A stretch of DNA of 64,000 nucleotides. It comes from Puccinellia tenuiflora (Eukaryota > Streptophyta > Magnoliopsida > Poales > Poaceae). A model generated the notes under the pieces. That model was not told the origin of the DNA, searched no databases, and saw only the letters and a program-made list of their open reading frames with translations. The stretch lies in the NCBI GenBank assembly GCA_012064385.1, contig QRDG01001877.1, forward strand, positions 1-64,000, given 5' to 3'. Shown in pieces: positions 12,601 to 23,655 of the stretch; the stretch's first letter is position 1, and the number at the start of each line of letters is the position of its first letter. Both the position numbers and the translations under genes were made by a program.

Positions 12601-13433
12601 CCCCGATCCAGGAATTTCGGGGAGGAATGGAGAGAGGGGGGTGAGGGGAGCAGGTGAGCGACGACGACATCCTCCTTAGTCGCCCGGGGCCACGACATGG
12701 TGTGGAACAGCTCGGCCAGCACACGGCATGGCGCCAGTGCCGACGGGCACTGTGGAGAAGAAAAATATTTCCCGGAAAACCCCCTGGCCACATTTAATTT
12801 AATTGCAAAAAGGTCCACAGCAAGCTTTGGCGATTTAAAAGAGACACCAGGACATTTTTATAAAATGTGCAAAAATTCATATAGGCTCCATTTAACCTTT
12901 AGAACCTCCACAAAATTTGGTGGTCCAAAATAAAATGTTTTGGCAACATTTGTTCACAGCTTTTAATTAAAAGTATTTTTGACAATTTCCAAAATGTAAT
13001 TATTTAGAGCACTTAAGCATTTCCAAAAATAATGAAAATATTCATGGAGACTCTCACAATAATATTGAAGCTCCCCATGATTTTAGTTTGAATTTTTGAA
13101 AAGATTAACTTGGTTCCAAAATTAGAATTGTATTGAACCAATTTTAGATTCTCAAATTCATTTCTTATTTGGCAAAAATTGGAAATTGAGAATTGGTTAT
13201 AAAATGCAAAGTTGGAACTTCCTAAACAATTTGGAAGTTCATTTAGTTGGTTGCCAAGTTTTGCATTGCATTTGGGTTGGAGATTTTGGGGAGGTTGGGC
13301 TTCCCCATTTCAATTGCTTGCACATGTTGGTTTGTTAGGAAAAGCAAATTCATATGGATGCCATGATGCAAACAAGAATGCAAAAAGTGGAAAAATTCTT
13401 CATATTTTTCATTACCAAGCTGGGGCTGTTACA
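9641..13433 (-). repeat. 5' LTR of the Tekay-like element
   Basis: This 3793-bp LTR begins TGTAACGCCCCGACC on the plus strand and ends GGCTGTTACA. It is the direct repeat of 439-4240 and has the same GC island at about 12065-12660. Read on the minus strand it is the upstream LTR, next to the tRNA-Met primer site at 9625-9637. Confidence 0.92.
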
Positions 13434-13480
13434 CTCGGGTTCCAAAAGTGAATTTCCGATATCTTGACCATTAATTAAAC
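13434..13480. mobile_element. Foldback element, severed end of the right arm
   Basis: CTCGGGTTCCAAAAG, followed by a GATATC and a TTAATTAA block, mirrors the left arm at about 20-75 (GATATC, then TTTTGGCTCCCGAG). It continues the right arm that stops at 438, which shows the retrotransposon landed inside this arm. Confidence 0.7.
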
Positions 13481-14460
13481 CAGACTACTTTGCTGCCTCT
13501 TCGGACCCAAAGCGGTTTGATTGATGGTGTGCCAGTGGTTTTACCCATATGTGGCAACACAATCAACAGAAAATGAACAAAATTCAGAAGATTAGGAAAA
13601 TCAGGGAAAACAAATATGGACAATTAAAAAAAACTATACTAGATAAGTTAGCAAAAATATGGGAAATTATAATTTTTTGTTTTTTTGGCGAATTAGGGCC
13701 TCTTTGATTTAAAGGTCTTCTACATGATTTTGAAGTATTCTTAAGCCTTAAGATTTTTTTACATTGATTGTTTGATTCATAGGATAAAAAACTATAGGAT
13801 TTTTTCCTTAGTAAGAAAATGTTAGCTCTTAGATACCATAGTAAATTCTCATCCACTACAACCTCTTGAAGAGAATCAAACGTTTTTACAGTGCATATTC
13901 AAACAACCTTCAATCATGTAGTACTGAAAATATTCTGGAAAAACTATGGAATTATAGAACATTCACATGTTATTCCTATGTCATGAATGTTGCTAAACTT
14001 AATTTTTAAATAATTTTCATGTTTTTAATTTTAATTTTTTTGCTTAATCAATATATCTCTATTTCAGAATTTCCTTTAATTTTCTTGTTGAGACGGCTGC
14101 ATGCCTTATCATGATATCTACTTCTTGTCGCGTGAGACAGTAAAGTTGTCCGGTTTAAAAAGGTTTTGGGTCATGCTGTATGGTATTTACGTTGAGGAAC
14201 CAAAGTTGAACTTGGGCTATAGTTGAGAGCCAACAATTGTGCTTTTCTTTATTATAAATCAGTTATCTTATAATATCTCATAATGAAATGGAAATATGTT
14301 GTGTCAAAATTGAGTTTAGGAAAGAGGCGTCCAATATATAATCATGCGCACATAAATATTGGAGGATATTTCTTTTTTGGATAATTTAATGAATTCCTAA
14401 TCTCCAAGTAACGTGTGTGGACGTACTACTCTGTCAACAAATATAAAAATAGTGGATGTG
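13481..14460. other. AT-rich intergenic stretch with a possible MITE remnant
   Basis: No convincing gene is seen. From about 13694 the sequence GGGCCTCTTTGATT and the AT-rich body up to about 13990 resemble the head of a Tourist/Harbinger-type MITE, with an opposed AGAATCAAACG near 13872. No clean second end or target duplication was found. Confidence 0.35.
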
Positions 14461-14473
14461 TTACATCTCACTT

Positions 14474-15697
14474 GTTTTTTTAGAAATGGAGGGTGTTCCT
14501 CCGGCCTCTGCATCCAAAGGATGCACACAACCTTCTTTTTATTAATAAAAACAGAAATCACATAGCCTTACAAAGATATACATCAATCAACCAGAAGCCA
14601 CCATCTAGGTGAAACCCGCTACACCTACAATCTTGATGAAGGGGGTGGACCGATTAGAGCCACATGCTCTGACCTCACACACCAACGCACATCATCTAAA
14701 TCCGGTGCACTCAATAAGCCGTCCAACAGCAAGCTTGGGAGCACCAACCGGTCCAGCCGACACTCGACGCACACCACTGCACACGCTGAGAAGTCGCTGC
14801 CGCCGTCTTCCGCGTACCCATCTTCAGGAGAGATCAATGGGATGACCTTGTCAGGCATGTCGCGACGTCGCCACGACGCCAGACAGTGCCCCCGCCCTGC
14901 GCGAATCCATCAGCACACGTCCGCCACCGAGACCCCGCTGCGCCGCGACGCCGAGACTCGCCGTTGTCGACGCAGTAGATGCACACCGCTCCACCTCAGT
15001 ACCACCTTCAACCATTGTCTGCTCCAGAAAACGATGCCCCCAGCATGGAGAACGGCGCCGCCCGCCGCCATCGTCCGATCCGAGAGACCCGGGTCTGGGG
15101 TTTCCCCCTGAGCAGCCCAAGCGAGAAGAACACAGGCTGCAGAAACGATGCCTTCAACAAGGTAGCGACGAAGACGCCGCCATCGTCCACCATGACCGAA
15201 GTCGGGGCCGGTTTTCACCGGCAGCCATGCCTCGCCGCCGGGGACTAGATGACGAGACCTACCAAACTAGCCACAAAACTGGCCGATCTTCTCCGGCAAA
15301 AGAGAAGACCACCACCGCCATGGCTTCCTCACGGAGCAGGACACCCCGGGAGCACCGCCAGCCACCAAAATCGAGGGCGTCGAGATTCAGATCAAAGCCC
15401 GACCAAATCCATGAGATCAGATCGGGCCTGCCCCATCCACGCCGCCACCCGCCGCCGGAAGACCACCGAAGCCTCCAGGTTGCCTCCGTCGCTTGTACCG
15501 CTGCCGCCGATGGCCGGAGCGGGCGCCGCCGCTGCGCCTCCATGGCGGCTGAGGAACTCCACCGCCGCCGCCACGCCACACGGGTTTCACCCGGCGACGC
15601 CACCGGCGGCGGTGGGGACGCGATCGGGGGAGGGGACCCCGGTGCGGCGCGGTGCACCGCCGCACAGGGGTGAGAGAGGTTAGGGTGAGAGAGCCAA
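14474..15697 (-). mobile_element. GC-rich LINE-like retroposon with 13-bp TSD
   Basis: The segment is flanked by TTACATCTCACTT at 14461-14473 and again at 15698-15710, an exact 13-bp duplication. On the minus strand it begins with pyrimidine-rich CTCTCACCCTAACC, like an mRNA start, and runs through a very GC-rich body. It ends in a palindromic TTTTTATTAATAAAAA and a short A tract (CTAAAAAAAC). A long TSD plus a 3' A tract is the mark of target-primed reverse transcription. No reverse transcriptase is encoded, so it would be a non-autonomous or processed copy. Open frames inside have no domain that I recognise. Confidence 0.78.
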
Positions 15698-15710
15698 TTA
15701 CATCTCACTT

Positions 15711-16777
15711 AAATAAGTTGTTTCCTCAAGAATTGGAGTTGAACTGTTAGAGTCAATGCCTTGTTAATTCCATAAATTAAGTTCGCAATCAAAATGTGTT
15801 GACTGTGACTAGGTTTGATCTTATGCAATTAACGAATAAAATGTTGAACCAATCACCCATTGATGTTGTTGCATGCATGTCTGTTCTGACACAGACATTT
15901 CCTATGGTCTATTCTTGGTTGCACTACACATGTCATACGACGAGTTCACTAGCTTCTTTCGGGCCAAAATAATGGTGATCGAGCTCTCTGACTTTAAGTG
16001 CATAAACTACGCCCCCACATACAAAATTCGTGCAAATTGGTAGCTTAAAAAACCTCAATCATGTATAGCTTATTTATTTACTTTTTTCGCGAGGAAATCG
16101 TCTGTAGCTTCTACACCAATATATAAAACGACGGAGAACGACATCAGTGGAACGAATGAAATGAAGAGGCTGATTAGATGAAGCTAATAAGCGCATCTTC
16201 TCCGATGCATGCATGTCCAGATGTCCTCCATTATTCGATGAAAATAACTGTTCCTTTCAACCTCAGGTGCGCCTGCAGGCCATGGCCGGCAAAACAACAC
16301 ATTGTTCGTCGAGGGAGGCGGCAACTGTCAACGCGATGATCGAGTCGAAGATATGTGATCTCTCCAGTTGTCCTTTGCCATGAACAGATCAATGCAATGC
16401 AATCCTGCCAATATTCAGAATGTGTGCACTGACGGCAGTGCCATTATTGTTCCTAGTCAAATGTCTTCTAGCTGCAGTGGCGACAAATTCAGAAGAAACT
16501 TGTGCATATGTACCAGCTTACCAATCAAAATATTTTCCTCGTCGTCGTCGCGGTGATCGTGCACGATTTGATCTGATCCGGAACTAGATTCTCTCATACG
16601 GTTCGTCGGGAAACCGTGGGCGAGCTGAGTTCGTCAACACAGAATTGGGGTAGGTACACGCGATTAGACAGTCATTTTTTTCTTCCAGAAATTAGATGTC
16701 CGTGTCAAAACAAGGAAGGTTTTCAATGGCTCATCGATCCATCGGCCGGCGTCACGCATGATCCTCGAGATCGCGGA
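15711..16777. other. Intergenic, no feature recognised
   Basis: Mixed-composition sequence with only short open frames and no recognisable protein, RNA gene or element end. TGTCTGTTCTGACACAGACA near 15880-15900 is a short palindrome of no clear meaning. Confidence 0.4.
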
Positions 16778-16945
16778 CTGACTTGCACCAAGTTTTGTTC
16801 TCGTCGATATCTTGATGAATCTCGTATACGTCTGACGTGTAATGTAATCTATCAGTCGGTCTGACTTGTACCAAGATTTATTCTCGCGGATATCTTGATG
16901 AATCTCGGATACGTGTCTGACATGTAATGTAGTATCTATCAGTGG
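16778..16945. repeat. Two-copy tandem duplication, 83-bp period
   Basis: CTGACTTGCACCAAG at 16778 and CTGACTTGTACCAAG at 16861 start two adjacent diverged copies. Each contains GATATCTTGATGAATCTCG and ends with TCTATCAGT. Confidence 0.85.
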
Positions 16946-17019
16946 TAAGACAGGTTCGGCTACCTTGTTTACCGTTTGGCTATTCTTCATTTTTCTGCTT
17001 TCAGGCCTTGCAATACATT

Positions 17020-17770
17020 GAATTGTGTGAAATAAATTCAGTATCGCGAGAGGTTCAGAACAAAAATGGTTCAGCAAGAGGTTCACTTATGAAAAAAAGG
17101 GAAGTTCACTTACGAATTGCGAGAAGTTCAGAAAAATAGTCCGCCAAATAAAGTTCACTTGCGAAAAAAAGAAGTTCACTGCCATATCGCGAGAGGTTCA
17201 GAAAAATATGGTACGGAGAGAATTTCAGTTACGAAAGACTTAGGAAGTTCACTTACGCATTCTGAAGAGTTCGTCAACTTTATGAGTGAAAAGTTCAGAA
17301 GTGGTTCGAAAAATAGAAAGTTTACTTGTGTACCGTGAGAAGTTCGGAAAAAATAGGGTCAACGGCATATTATGTGGATTGTCCGTTTTCGTATTTTCAA
17401 AATTAATCAAAAATCGTATCGATTTCAAAATAATTTGTACACATAAAAGTTACATCTAGTCAATATCTTTCCAACGGCATATTATTTGTTAAGTTTCGAT
17501 AAGCGGTTTAAAAGTAATTGCGAAAAATCAGTCCGCTGGATCTAAATTTCAGAAAATAAAATTTTCTATTTTTTAAACTGCTCTTAAACCGTAAGGAATT
17601 CGGAAATTTGAACAGAGATAGAAAAGTTGCACATTTCCCATACGAATCTAACGGCATATTATTCGCATCCATCCGATAAGCGGTTTGGAAATGGCTTCCA
17701 AAACGGGCGACAGCAGCCCGCTTGGTAGATCCCGCAAGGGGCGGCGCAATGGACACTGCTGGGCGGTGGA
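17020..17770. repeat. Degenerate arrays of GAGGTTCAG/AAGTTCACT and AACGGCATATTATT
   Basis: From about 17045 to 17345 short motifs of the form GAGGTTCAG and AAGTTCACT recur irregularly about a dozen times. From 17360 to 17690 the motif AACGGCATATTAT occurs three times, with CGATAAGCGGTTT twice. The pattern suggests the body or a long terminal repeat of an unclassified element. No coding sequence is supported. Confidence 0.55.
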
Positions 17771-17771
17771 G

Positions 17772-17863
17772 TGCTGGATCTCCGGAGACCGGCGGCCGGG
17801 GAGCGAGGTGGCGGAGCGAGGCGGCGGAGCGCTGGATCTCCAGAGACCGGCGGCCGGGGAGTA
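17772..17863. repeat. Tandem duplication, 59-bp period, GC-rich
   Basis: GCTGGATCTCCGGAGACCGG near 17772 and GCTGGATCTCCAGAGACCGG near 17831 start two successive copies, each continuing CGGCCGGGGAG. Confidence 0.8.
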
Positions 17864-17879
17864 TGAACTGCAGAATAAC

Positions 17880-19465
17880 AAATCAAGCATACAATCTACC
17901 CATCAAGTATTTAACAAACTGAAAATTTAATTATTATTCTTAAAATATTATTAGAGAGTCAGTGTCACATAGAGAGGTATGAACTGCAGTGAGAGAAAAA
18001 TGTGGTTCCAATCCATCACTAACTAAAAATCAAGCAATCGATGCAGAACATATGGAAAGCAAAAAGACCCGAGAAGGGACTGACGTAACATATATCTAAG
18101 CTTCCGATCCATCATAATAATTATGGCAATTATGAGTATCAAATGTGAGGTAATTATTTTAGAAACTAGGTTGCATATAGTTTGAAGGGCTGCTATCGTT
18201 TCCATGTGGTTCTATATAAAATCGGCTAGATAACATTATTTCTATGGGATAGCATTTAAGAACATAAAACAACAGTGCATTAGCTAGTCGATCATGATCC
18301 CTTCTCACATAAGGGAATAGTCTAACGAACCAACTAATTGTGCTTCTTCCATGTGCGGTGTAGCTGAACCAGCTATACATGTATCCTCTCAGAGTCAGCT
18401 AGCTACCTGTACCAACAAATGATCGAACAAGGAACCGGACTGGAGTAAAAAACAAACCCTGAAATCGAAGCCCATCGGCTTGCCGAAGCCGCTGATAAGC
18501 CGCGGGGGAAATTGAACTGCATTTTTTTGGCTGAACCTCTGAAGACGAACACTCAACTTCATAGGTGAGCTAGACTGAACCTCACAAGTGCAGTTAACTG
18601 AACTTCAGAATCATCACGGATCAGGATCGGGGGAAACTAGACTGGAGGCGCTCGCCCGCTGTAATCTCGTATGGTAGGTTTCCGGCCAGGCTGTTGCCGG
18701 GTGCAGACCAGATGAGCGGCAGGTTGCCTGGGCCGGACAACAATCCAGTTGGTTGTGCGGGGAGGTAGACGACTTCCCTGGTCGGGCGCGCACGATGCAG
18801 GAGACGGGGCCACGCGTGGACTTCGGTGGCAGCCTCGCGGTCCAGGTAGCGGGACGCTACCGAGACGTCCGGGGTCCAGACAGAGGCGCGGGCCGCCGCT
18901 GGCTGTCCGGGATGCAGGCCGATGCATGGGACTCCGCCTGCCAACCGGGATCAGGCGGCAAGGGACGTCGCAGGGGAAGTAGCGGCAGATTCGGGCCACC
19001 ATTGCCCCAAATCGAGAGGAAAGAAGTAGGAGGCGGGGCCAGTGCCTTGGAAGCAAAGGACGGGGGCGGCGCAGGGAAGCTGGAGGCAGCGCGGCGGAGG
19101 CCGGGGACCTCCCGGGGGCGTCGGCGGCGGAGATCGGAGGACCTCCGGGGATGGCGCACGGCGGAGGTCGCGGCCCTCCAGGGGCGGCGGCGTGGTGGAG
19201 GTCCGGGGCCCTCCCAGGGTGGCGCGCGGTGGATCTACCGGTGGTTGCGGTAGCCGATTGCCGGGAGGCGGTGGCGGCGCTCGGGGGAGGTTGGGAATCG
19301 GGGATAGAGCTGGGTGGGGGGGACGTGGGGTGCGGTACGTGGCCCTTTTTTTAATCAGGTGGGTTCCTTCCGGTTTTGGTTCTGTTGTTTTCGGATTGAA
19401 ATCGGAATAAGAAGGTGATTAGGAGAGGTTGTGCTGAATAGCTATTCTACAAACACTTAAGGGGT

Positions 19466-19470
<5 letters not shown>
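17880..19470. other. Intergenic; AT-rich part then a GC-rich block (about 18630-19330)
   Basis: 17880-18600 is ordinary AT-rich DNA with several TGAACCTC/GAACTTCA motifs near 18500-18620. These are the reverse complement of the GAGGTTCAG motifs at 17.0-17.3 kb. The following block is strongly GC-rich and internally repetitive. Its open frames on both strands look compositional, and no domain is recognised. Confidence 0.4.

Positions 19471-19534
<64 letters not shown>
19471..19534. repeat. (AT)32 microsatellite
   Basis: An uninterrupted run of 64 alternating A and T ends nine bases before the stop codon of the CACTA Ulp1-type gene, at the truncated left edge of the CACTA region. Confidence 0.97.
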
Positions 19535-19536
<2 letters not shown>

Positions 19537-19542
19537 CGATCC

Positions 19543-22500
19543 CTACTTGTAGGGATAAAATTCTCCGTCTTTAGATATGACCTGTTCTAAGAAGAATGCC
19601 GCCAACTCCTCTTGAATTGCTCGCACACGTTCCTTTGATAGGAACCCGTCCCGCATCCGTTCGATCTAATTTAAAGAAGGGGTCAATATATATATATGAA
19701 TGTCAACACAATTTATGGTAATAAAATAATATTGTGAATACTGTTTACGTACTCGAAGTTGTTCTAAGATTCTGGCTCTCTCACAGGTCGTCTCGCGAAT
19801 GAACTCGCAAACGTAGAATCCACATAAATTATTCCCGGATCCCTGCCTCGGGCACTTTACGAGAACAGAGTTCAATCAAAATAATAATCAAGCATGATAA
19901 TGTTGTTGAAACTAGAATCAAACAGATGCGCGGGTCTAGCTAGTACTACTTACACTTAGTTCTTCAAATGTAAGCTCCTCTTTCCAATCACCCCGAGCCC
20001 TATTGGTGAACCATTTCAAAGCCCTGGCAGGCAAAGAAAATGAATAAATGACTTATTAATTACTAGATAACAGGAAATAAACGAAAGTTGCCGATATAGT
20101 GTCATAATGATTAAAATTACCTCTGAAGCTTTTGACCCATGTCCGCCCACTTCTCAAGTTTATTACGTAGCGGGTCCATGACTTGTACTAGTCCTTTGTC
20201 AGGAATAATGATTAGCAGAATAAAATAGAACCTGCGCATGCATTACTCGTCAATTACACTTAACATGGAGTAAGCGAATAGAATGTGTATAAGATAGTAA
20301 CACTCACCAGAAGTTGTAAGGAAATAGTATTTCCCTTTTGGTTTTTTGTCTCCTTAACGCATTTACCAAGAGGTCCTCCGTTTCCTTGGGTTTTTTTATT
20401 AGATTATGATGATGAACGACATCTGGGTCAACGAATCCAAGGTCATAGATTCGTCCTTATTTGCATTCGAGAATCTTCAATCTGCATAATAGAGTGAGGA
20501 TAATTATAAATGCAATGAACAAGCTGAGCTAGAGACTTAATTACAGAAAAAATACTTACAAACAATAGGCACTGACGATAGATTTGTCGATGGTGTCTTG
20601 ATTGAATAACTGAAATAATTCTCCAAATTCAATATGTATCTCGGCATTTCCACGCAAGAATTGCTCATCTTTAATTCCCAAAATGAGCCAGTTTGTCCCT
20701 TTCTTTGCTTCTTTCATGTACCACTGATGCAATCTTCGCATTTTTGTTGGTAGCTTCGGGACCTCCTCAGGTCTGACAAGAGGCTTCCCGTGCTGGTATT
20801 TGTATGCGAACGGCTCAGCCATGGGATACTCTTGTATAGAGCCTAAGTATTCAGCCATAGACAAACCAAGCTCACCGGCCGTTTCTCTGATTAGTCTTGT
20901 ACATTCCGAATCATAAGGGATATCGGAAAACACGTTGAGCGGGGGGCACGATTGGTTTTCCTGTTCTCCGAGCTGGGGAACTTTTCTCCCGCTTGCACGC
21001 GCCCGCTGCTTCTGAGATTCACGTGACTTCATAATAAAGCGGTCGTAGTCTGGTAACTTCTCCTCAGCCGTTGGTCGCCTCAGGTTTTCCAATGTTCTCT
21101 TCACTTTTGCCGGATCTATTTTCGGCTCTGGCGGGGGCCGTTTCGGTGCTAACTGGCGTGCCACATCTGCCTTTACTGATATCTCAGGTTCCTCTTTAGT
21201 CTTCTCTTAAGATAACTTAGCAGGAGCAGCCTTTGCTTTCTTCATTGAGGATTTACTCGGAGCTGTAGCACTAGCCACCGGAGCGGCGCCGGCGGTGCTC
21301 TTCCGCTTTAGAACCCGTGGTTGAGGCGGCGGAGATGGCTTTTTCTGCTGAGGCGGCGGAGATGGATCTTTCTGCTGAGGCGGCGGAGATGGCTGACGCG
21401 GCGGAGACGGCTGACGCGATGGAGACGGATGAGGCGGCGGAGACGGTGGCCTTGGCTTCCAATTTGGAAGCACAATGTGTTCCTTCCGCCATAGAATAGT
21501 AGTTTTTCCGCCATCTCTCAGTGCAGTCTCCCCTTCACCTATAGGGTAGTCAAGTTTCAGGTCCTCAAATCCCTTTATAACTTCATCCACTGCGACAACA
21601 GCATAGCCATATAGAATCGGAGAGGAATGGTAAGTTCCTCTAGGTACATGAGCTAAGACTACGCCGACCACCACCTTCACGGTTAGGTTCATCAATGGAG
21701 CATGTAGCTCACAATTTTCCCTCTCCGTGATATCATCCACGGGGGTAGCGACGAGCCGAGATATCTGGCCGAACGAGCTCCATGGAAGCCACGCTGCTTT
21801 TCCGCTGAGATGGTGGGCCGCTATTTCCAACGCAGGATCTTCGTGCTGCTGAGATTGGCCGGTAGCTTGCTGGCTGGTTAGTGCATCTAGTATCTCCTGC
21901 TACCTCGTTAGTTTTTCTTCGATCTGCTTCAGCCGGTCTGCCTCCTCTTTGTTTTTCCTCCCTCGGCTTCTATAAGTGTCACTGCAGTCGGGAAACCCAT
22001 ACTTCCACGGAACGGAGCCTTTTGTGCCTCGTGTTCGTCTACTGTGTTCTGGATTCCTGAGGGTGCGTGTCAGCTCGTCGTTCTCTCTGTCTGGATGGAA
22101 CTTCCCGTCATCTACCTCCTTCATTATCTTTTTAAGTTCAGTGAGGGGGCTTGCAAGTTGTGCTTTTGTAAAAATGCACTTTCCTGTTTCTGGAGAAAGA
22201 AAGAACCAAAGCTTTGCCCGTTCAGCCCACTTCTACGTCTCAGGAATTATCTCTTTTCAAGCAGGTCGTTCTCATCTTTCTCCAACTTAGGCTTGGTAGC
22301 CCTATAGCCACCTGACCCCATGCTATGGTGATATTCTTTCTTTGCAGCATTTTTCTTATTTATTGCTGACCTTTTCTTAGCCTCCTCCGATTTATTGTAC
22401 TCAAGAAATTCGTCCCAGTGATCTTTTAGCTTCTCATACGCTCCAGTGAATTCCGGAGTCTTTCCTTTCTGGACATAATCCATGTTCAATCTTTTCTTCC

Positions 22501-23159
22501 AGTTGATAAATTGTTCGGCCATCTTCTTAAGTGTCCACTCCTTGACCTTTTCCTCTATGGGATCCTTGTTATTTTCATCCCCCTCTAACGGATGAGCGTC
22601 GTCCAAATCATTTTGACGAGGTAGCGTGAAATTAGCCATGAGCATCTTCCAAAGGTTGTCTTTGGCTCTATCGTCGACAAAACTAGCAGATGAGCGTGGT
22701 CCAGCCGCCTTTGGCTTATTCCAGTCTTGAATGGTGATCGGGATAATGTCCCTAACAACAACTCCGTATTGACTTATAAATATTGTGGCATGCGTCACGG
22801 GAAGAATCGGTCTGCCATCTTCAGCGATGGCTTCGATCTTGTACCTTTCATCTTTCTCCAACCTTTTGGCTGGGCCTCGTTTGCTGTCAGAAGATTTGCT
22901 CGATCCGGAGGGCGAAAAGAAGAAAGAGCGTTAATATATGTATATACAAATCAAATAATGCATTTAGTCAACAGAGGGTTAATTAATATACCTCGCCGGA
23001 CCCTGTAGTAATTAAGGTTCGAGAACCGGAGCCGTCAGCTTCTATCTCTACTCCCTCACCGGAGTCGTTCAAAAAGCTCGAGGTGATATCGACGTCATCA
23101 TCACCGCAGATCATATCATGCAATATGTTTTCCTGATCTTCGTCTATGCCGCGATCCAT
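19543..23159 (-). pseudogene. CACTA second gene: plant transposase-like protein with Ulp1 (C48) peptidase domain, broken
   Basis: Exon 1 is 23159-22992 (MDRGIDEDQENILHDMICGD, then a GT donor). The next part (about 22900-22247) starts near KRGPAKRLEKDERYKIEAIA and carries the En/Spm 'plant transposase' region. It is followed by 22124-21900, a proline-rich spacer (21830-21207; PSPPRQPSPPPQQ) and 21164-20570. The C-terminal exons are short: KPKETEEDLLVNAL (about 20480-20310), IIIPDKGLVQVMDPLRNKLE (about 20232-20125), ALKWFTNRARGDWKEEL (about 20025-19957) and NNLCGFYVCEFIRE (about 19862-19755). The last exon (19671-19543) ends EFYPYK. The Cys in LCGFYVC is the expected Ulp1 nucleophile. In-frame stops (near 21900, 21207 and 20465) and shifts show it is no longer coding. 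It is a transposon gene, not a host SUMO protease. Confidence 0.82.
21315..21470 (-). repeat. Proline-rich coding minisatellite in the CACTA Ulp1-type gene
   Basis: CCGCCTCAGCAGAAA/CCGTCGCC-type units repeat and encode PSPPPQQKDPSPPPQQKKPS on the minus strand, a low-complexity linker between the transposase-like and peptidase parts. Confidence 0.75.
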
Positions 23160-23199
23160 AGTTTCTGCAAAGACAATTGACTTGTGGTTAAAAATTGTA

Positions 23200-23655
23200 A
23201 CATTCTAAAAATTCTAACTAAAAATTAAACATGAGCAAACCTAAAAATTCTAACTAAAAATTCTAACATAAATGGCAAAAACATGAGTAACCTAGCTAAT
23301 AAAATTAACCTAGGTAATAAAATTAATAAATATTGCTAACAAAATTAACCTAGCTAATTAACCTGACTAGTAAATTGCTAACAAATATTGCTAAGAAAAT
23401 AGACCTAGCTAACAAAATTAACCTAACTAAGAAAAATTGCTAACAAAAATTGCTAATAAATCTAACTAGTAAATCTAACTAATTAACCTAACTAGTAAAT
23501 CTAACTAATTAACCTAACTAGTAAATCTAGCTAATTAACCTAACTAGTAAAATGGCAAAGAGTTAGTGTTTAACCTAGCTAACAAAACTAACCTACCTAA
23601 TAAAATTGCTAACAAAATTAACCTAGCAAACTAATTAACCTAGCATAATAAAATT
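23200..23655. repeat. AT-rich short tandem repeats (AACCTAACTAGTAAATCTAACT type)
   Basis: The stretch is made of variants of AACCTAGCTAA, AAATTGCTAAC and CTAACTAGTAAATC. Between about 23455 and 23550 these form near-perfect repeats of about 32 bp. By position this is the intron or leader between the GC-rich first exon and the ATG exon of the Ulp1-type gene. Confidence 0.8.

Larger units (their letters stand above)
439..13433 (-). mobile_element. Ty3/gypsy chromodomain LTR retrotransposon with 3.8-kb LTRs (Tekay/Del-like)
   Basis: The two LTRs (439-4240 and 9641-13433) begin TGTAACG or TGTAGCG and end GTTACA. The coding order on the minus strand is gag, protease, reverse transcriptase, RNase H, integrase, chromodomain, as in Ty3/gypsy. 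The primer-binding site matches initiator tRNA-Met. The very long LTRs and the chromodomain motif YREHPIRILDEAERKTRNK point to the Tekay/Del lineage; that assignment is inferred. The flanks share CTCG (435-438 and 13434-13437), a 4-bp duplication where 5 bp is usual. The polyprotein carries several frameshifts and a solo-LTR insertion, so the copy is dead. Confidence 0.9.

Noticed and set aside
19543..23159. Host SUMO protease (Ulp1) gene
   Set aside because: The Ulp1 domain is fused to En/Spm plant-transposase sequence and lies within a CACTA element, a known transposon arrangement. In-frame stops also argue against a host gene.
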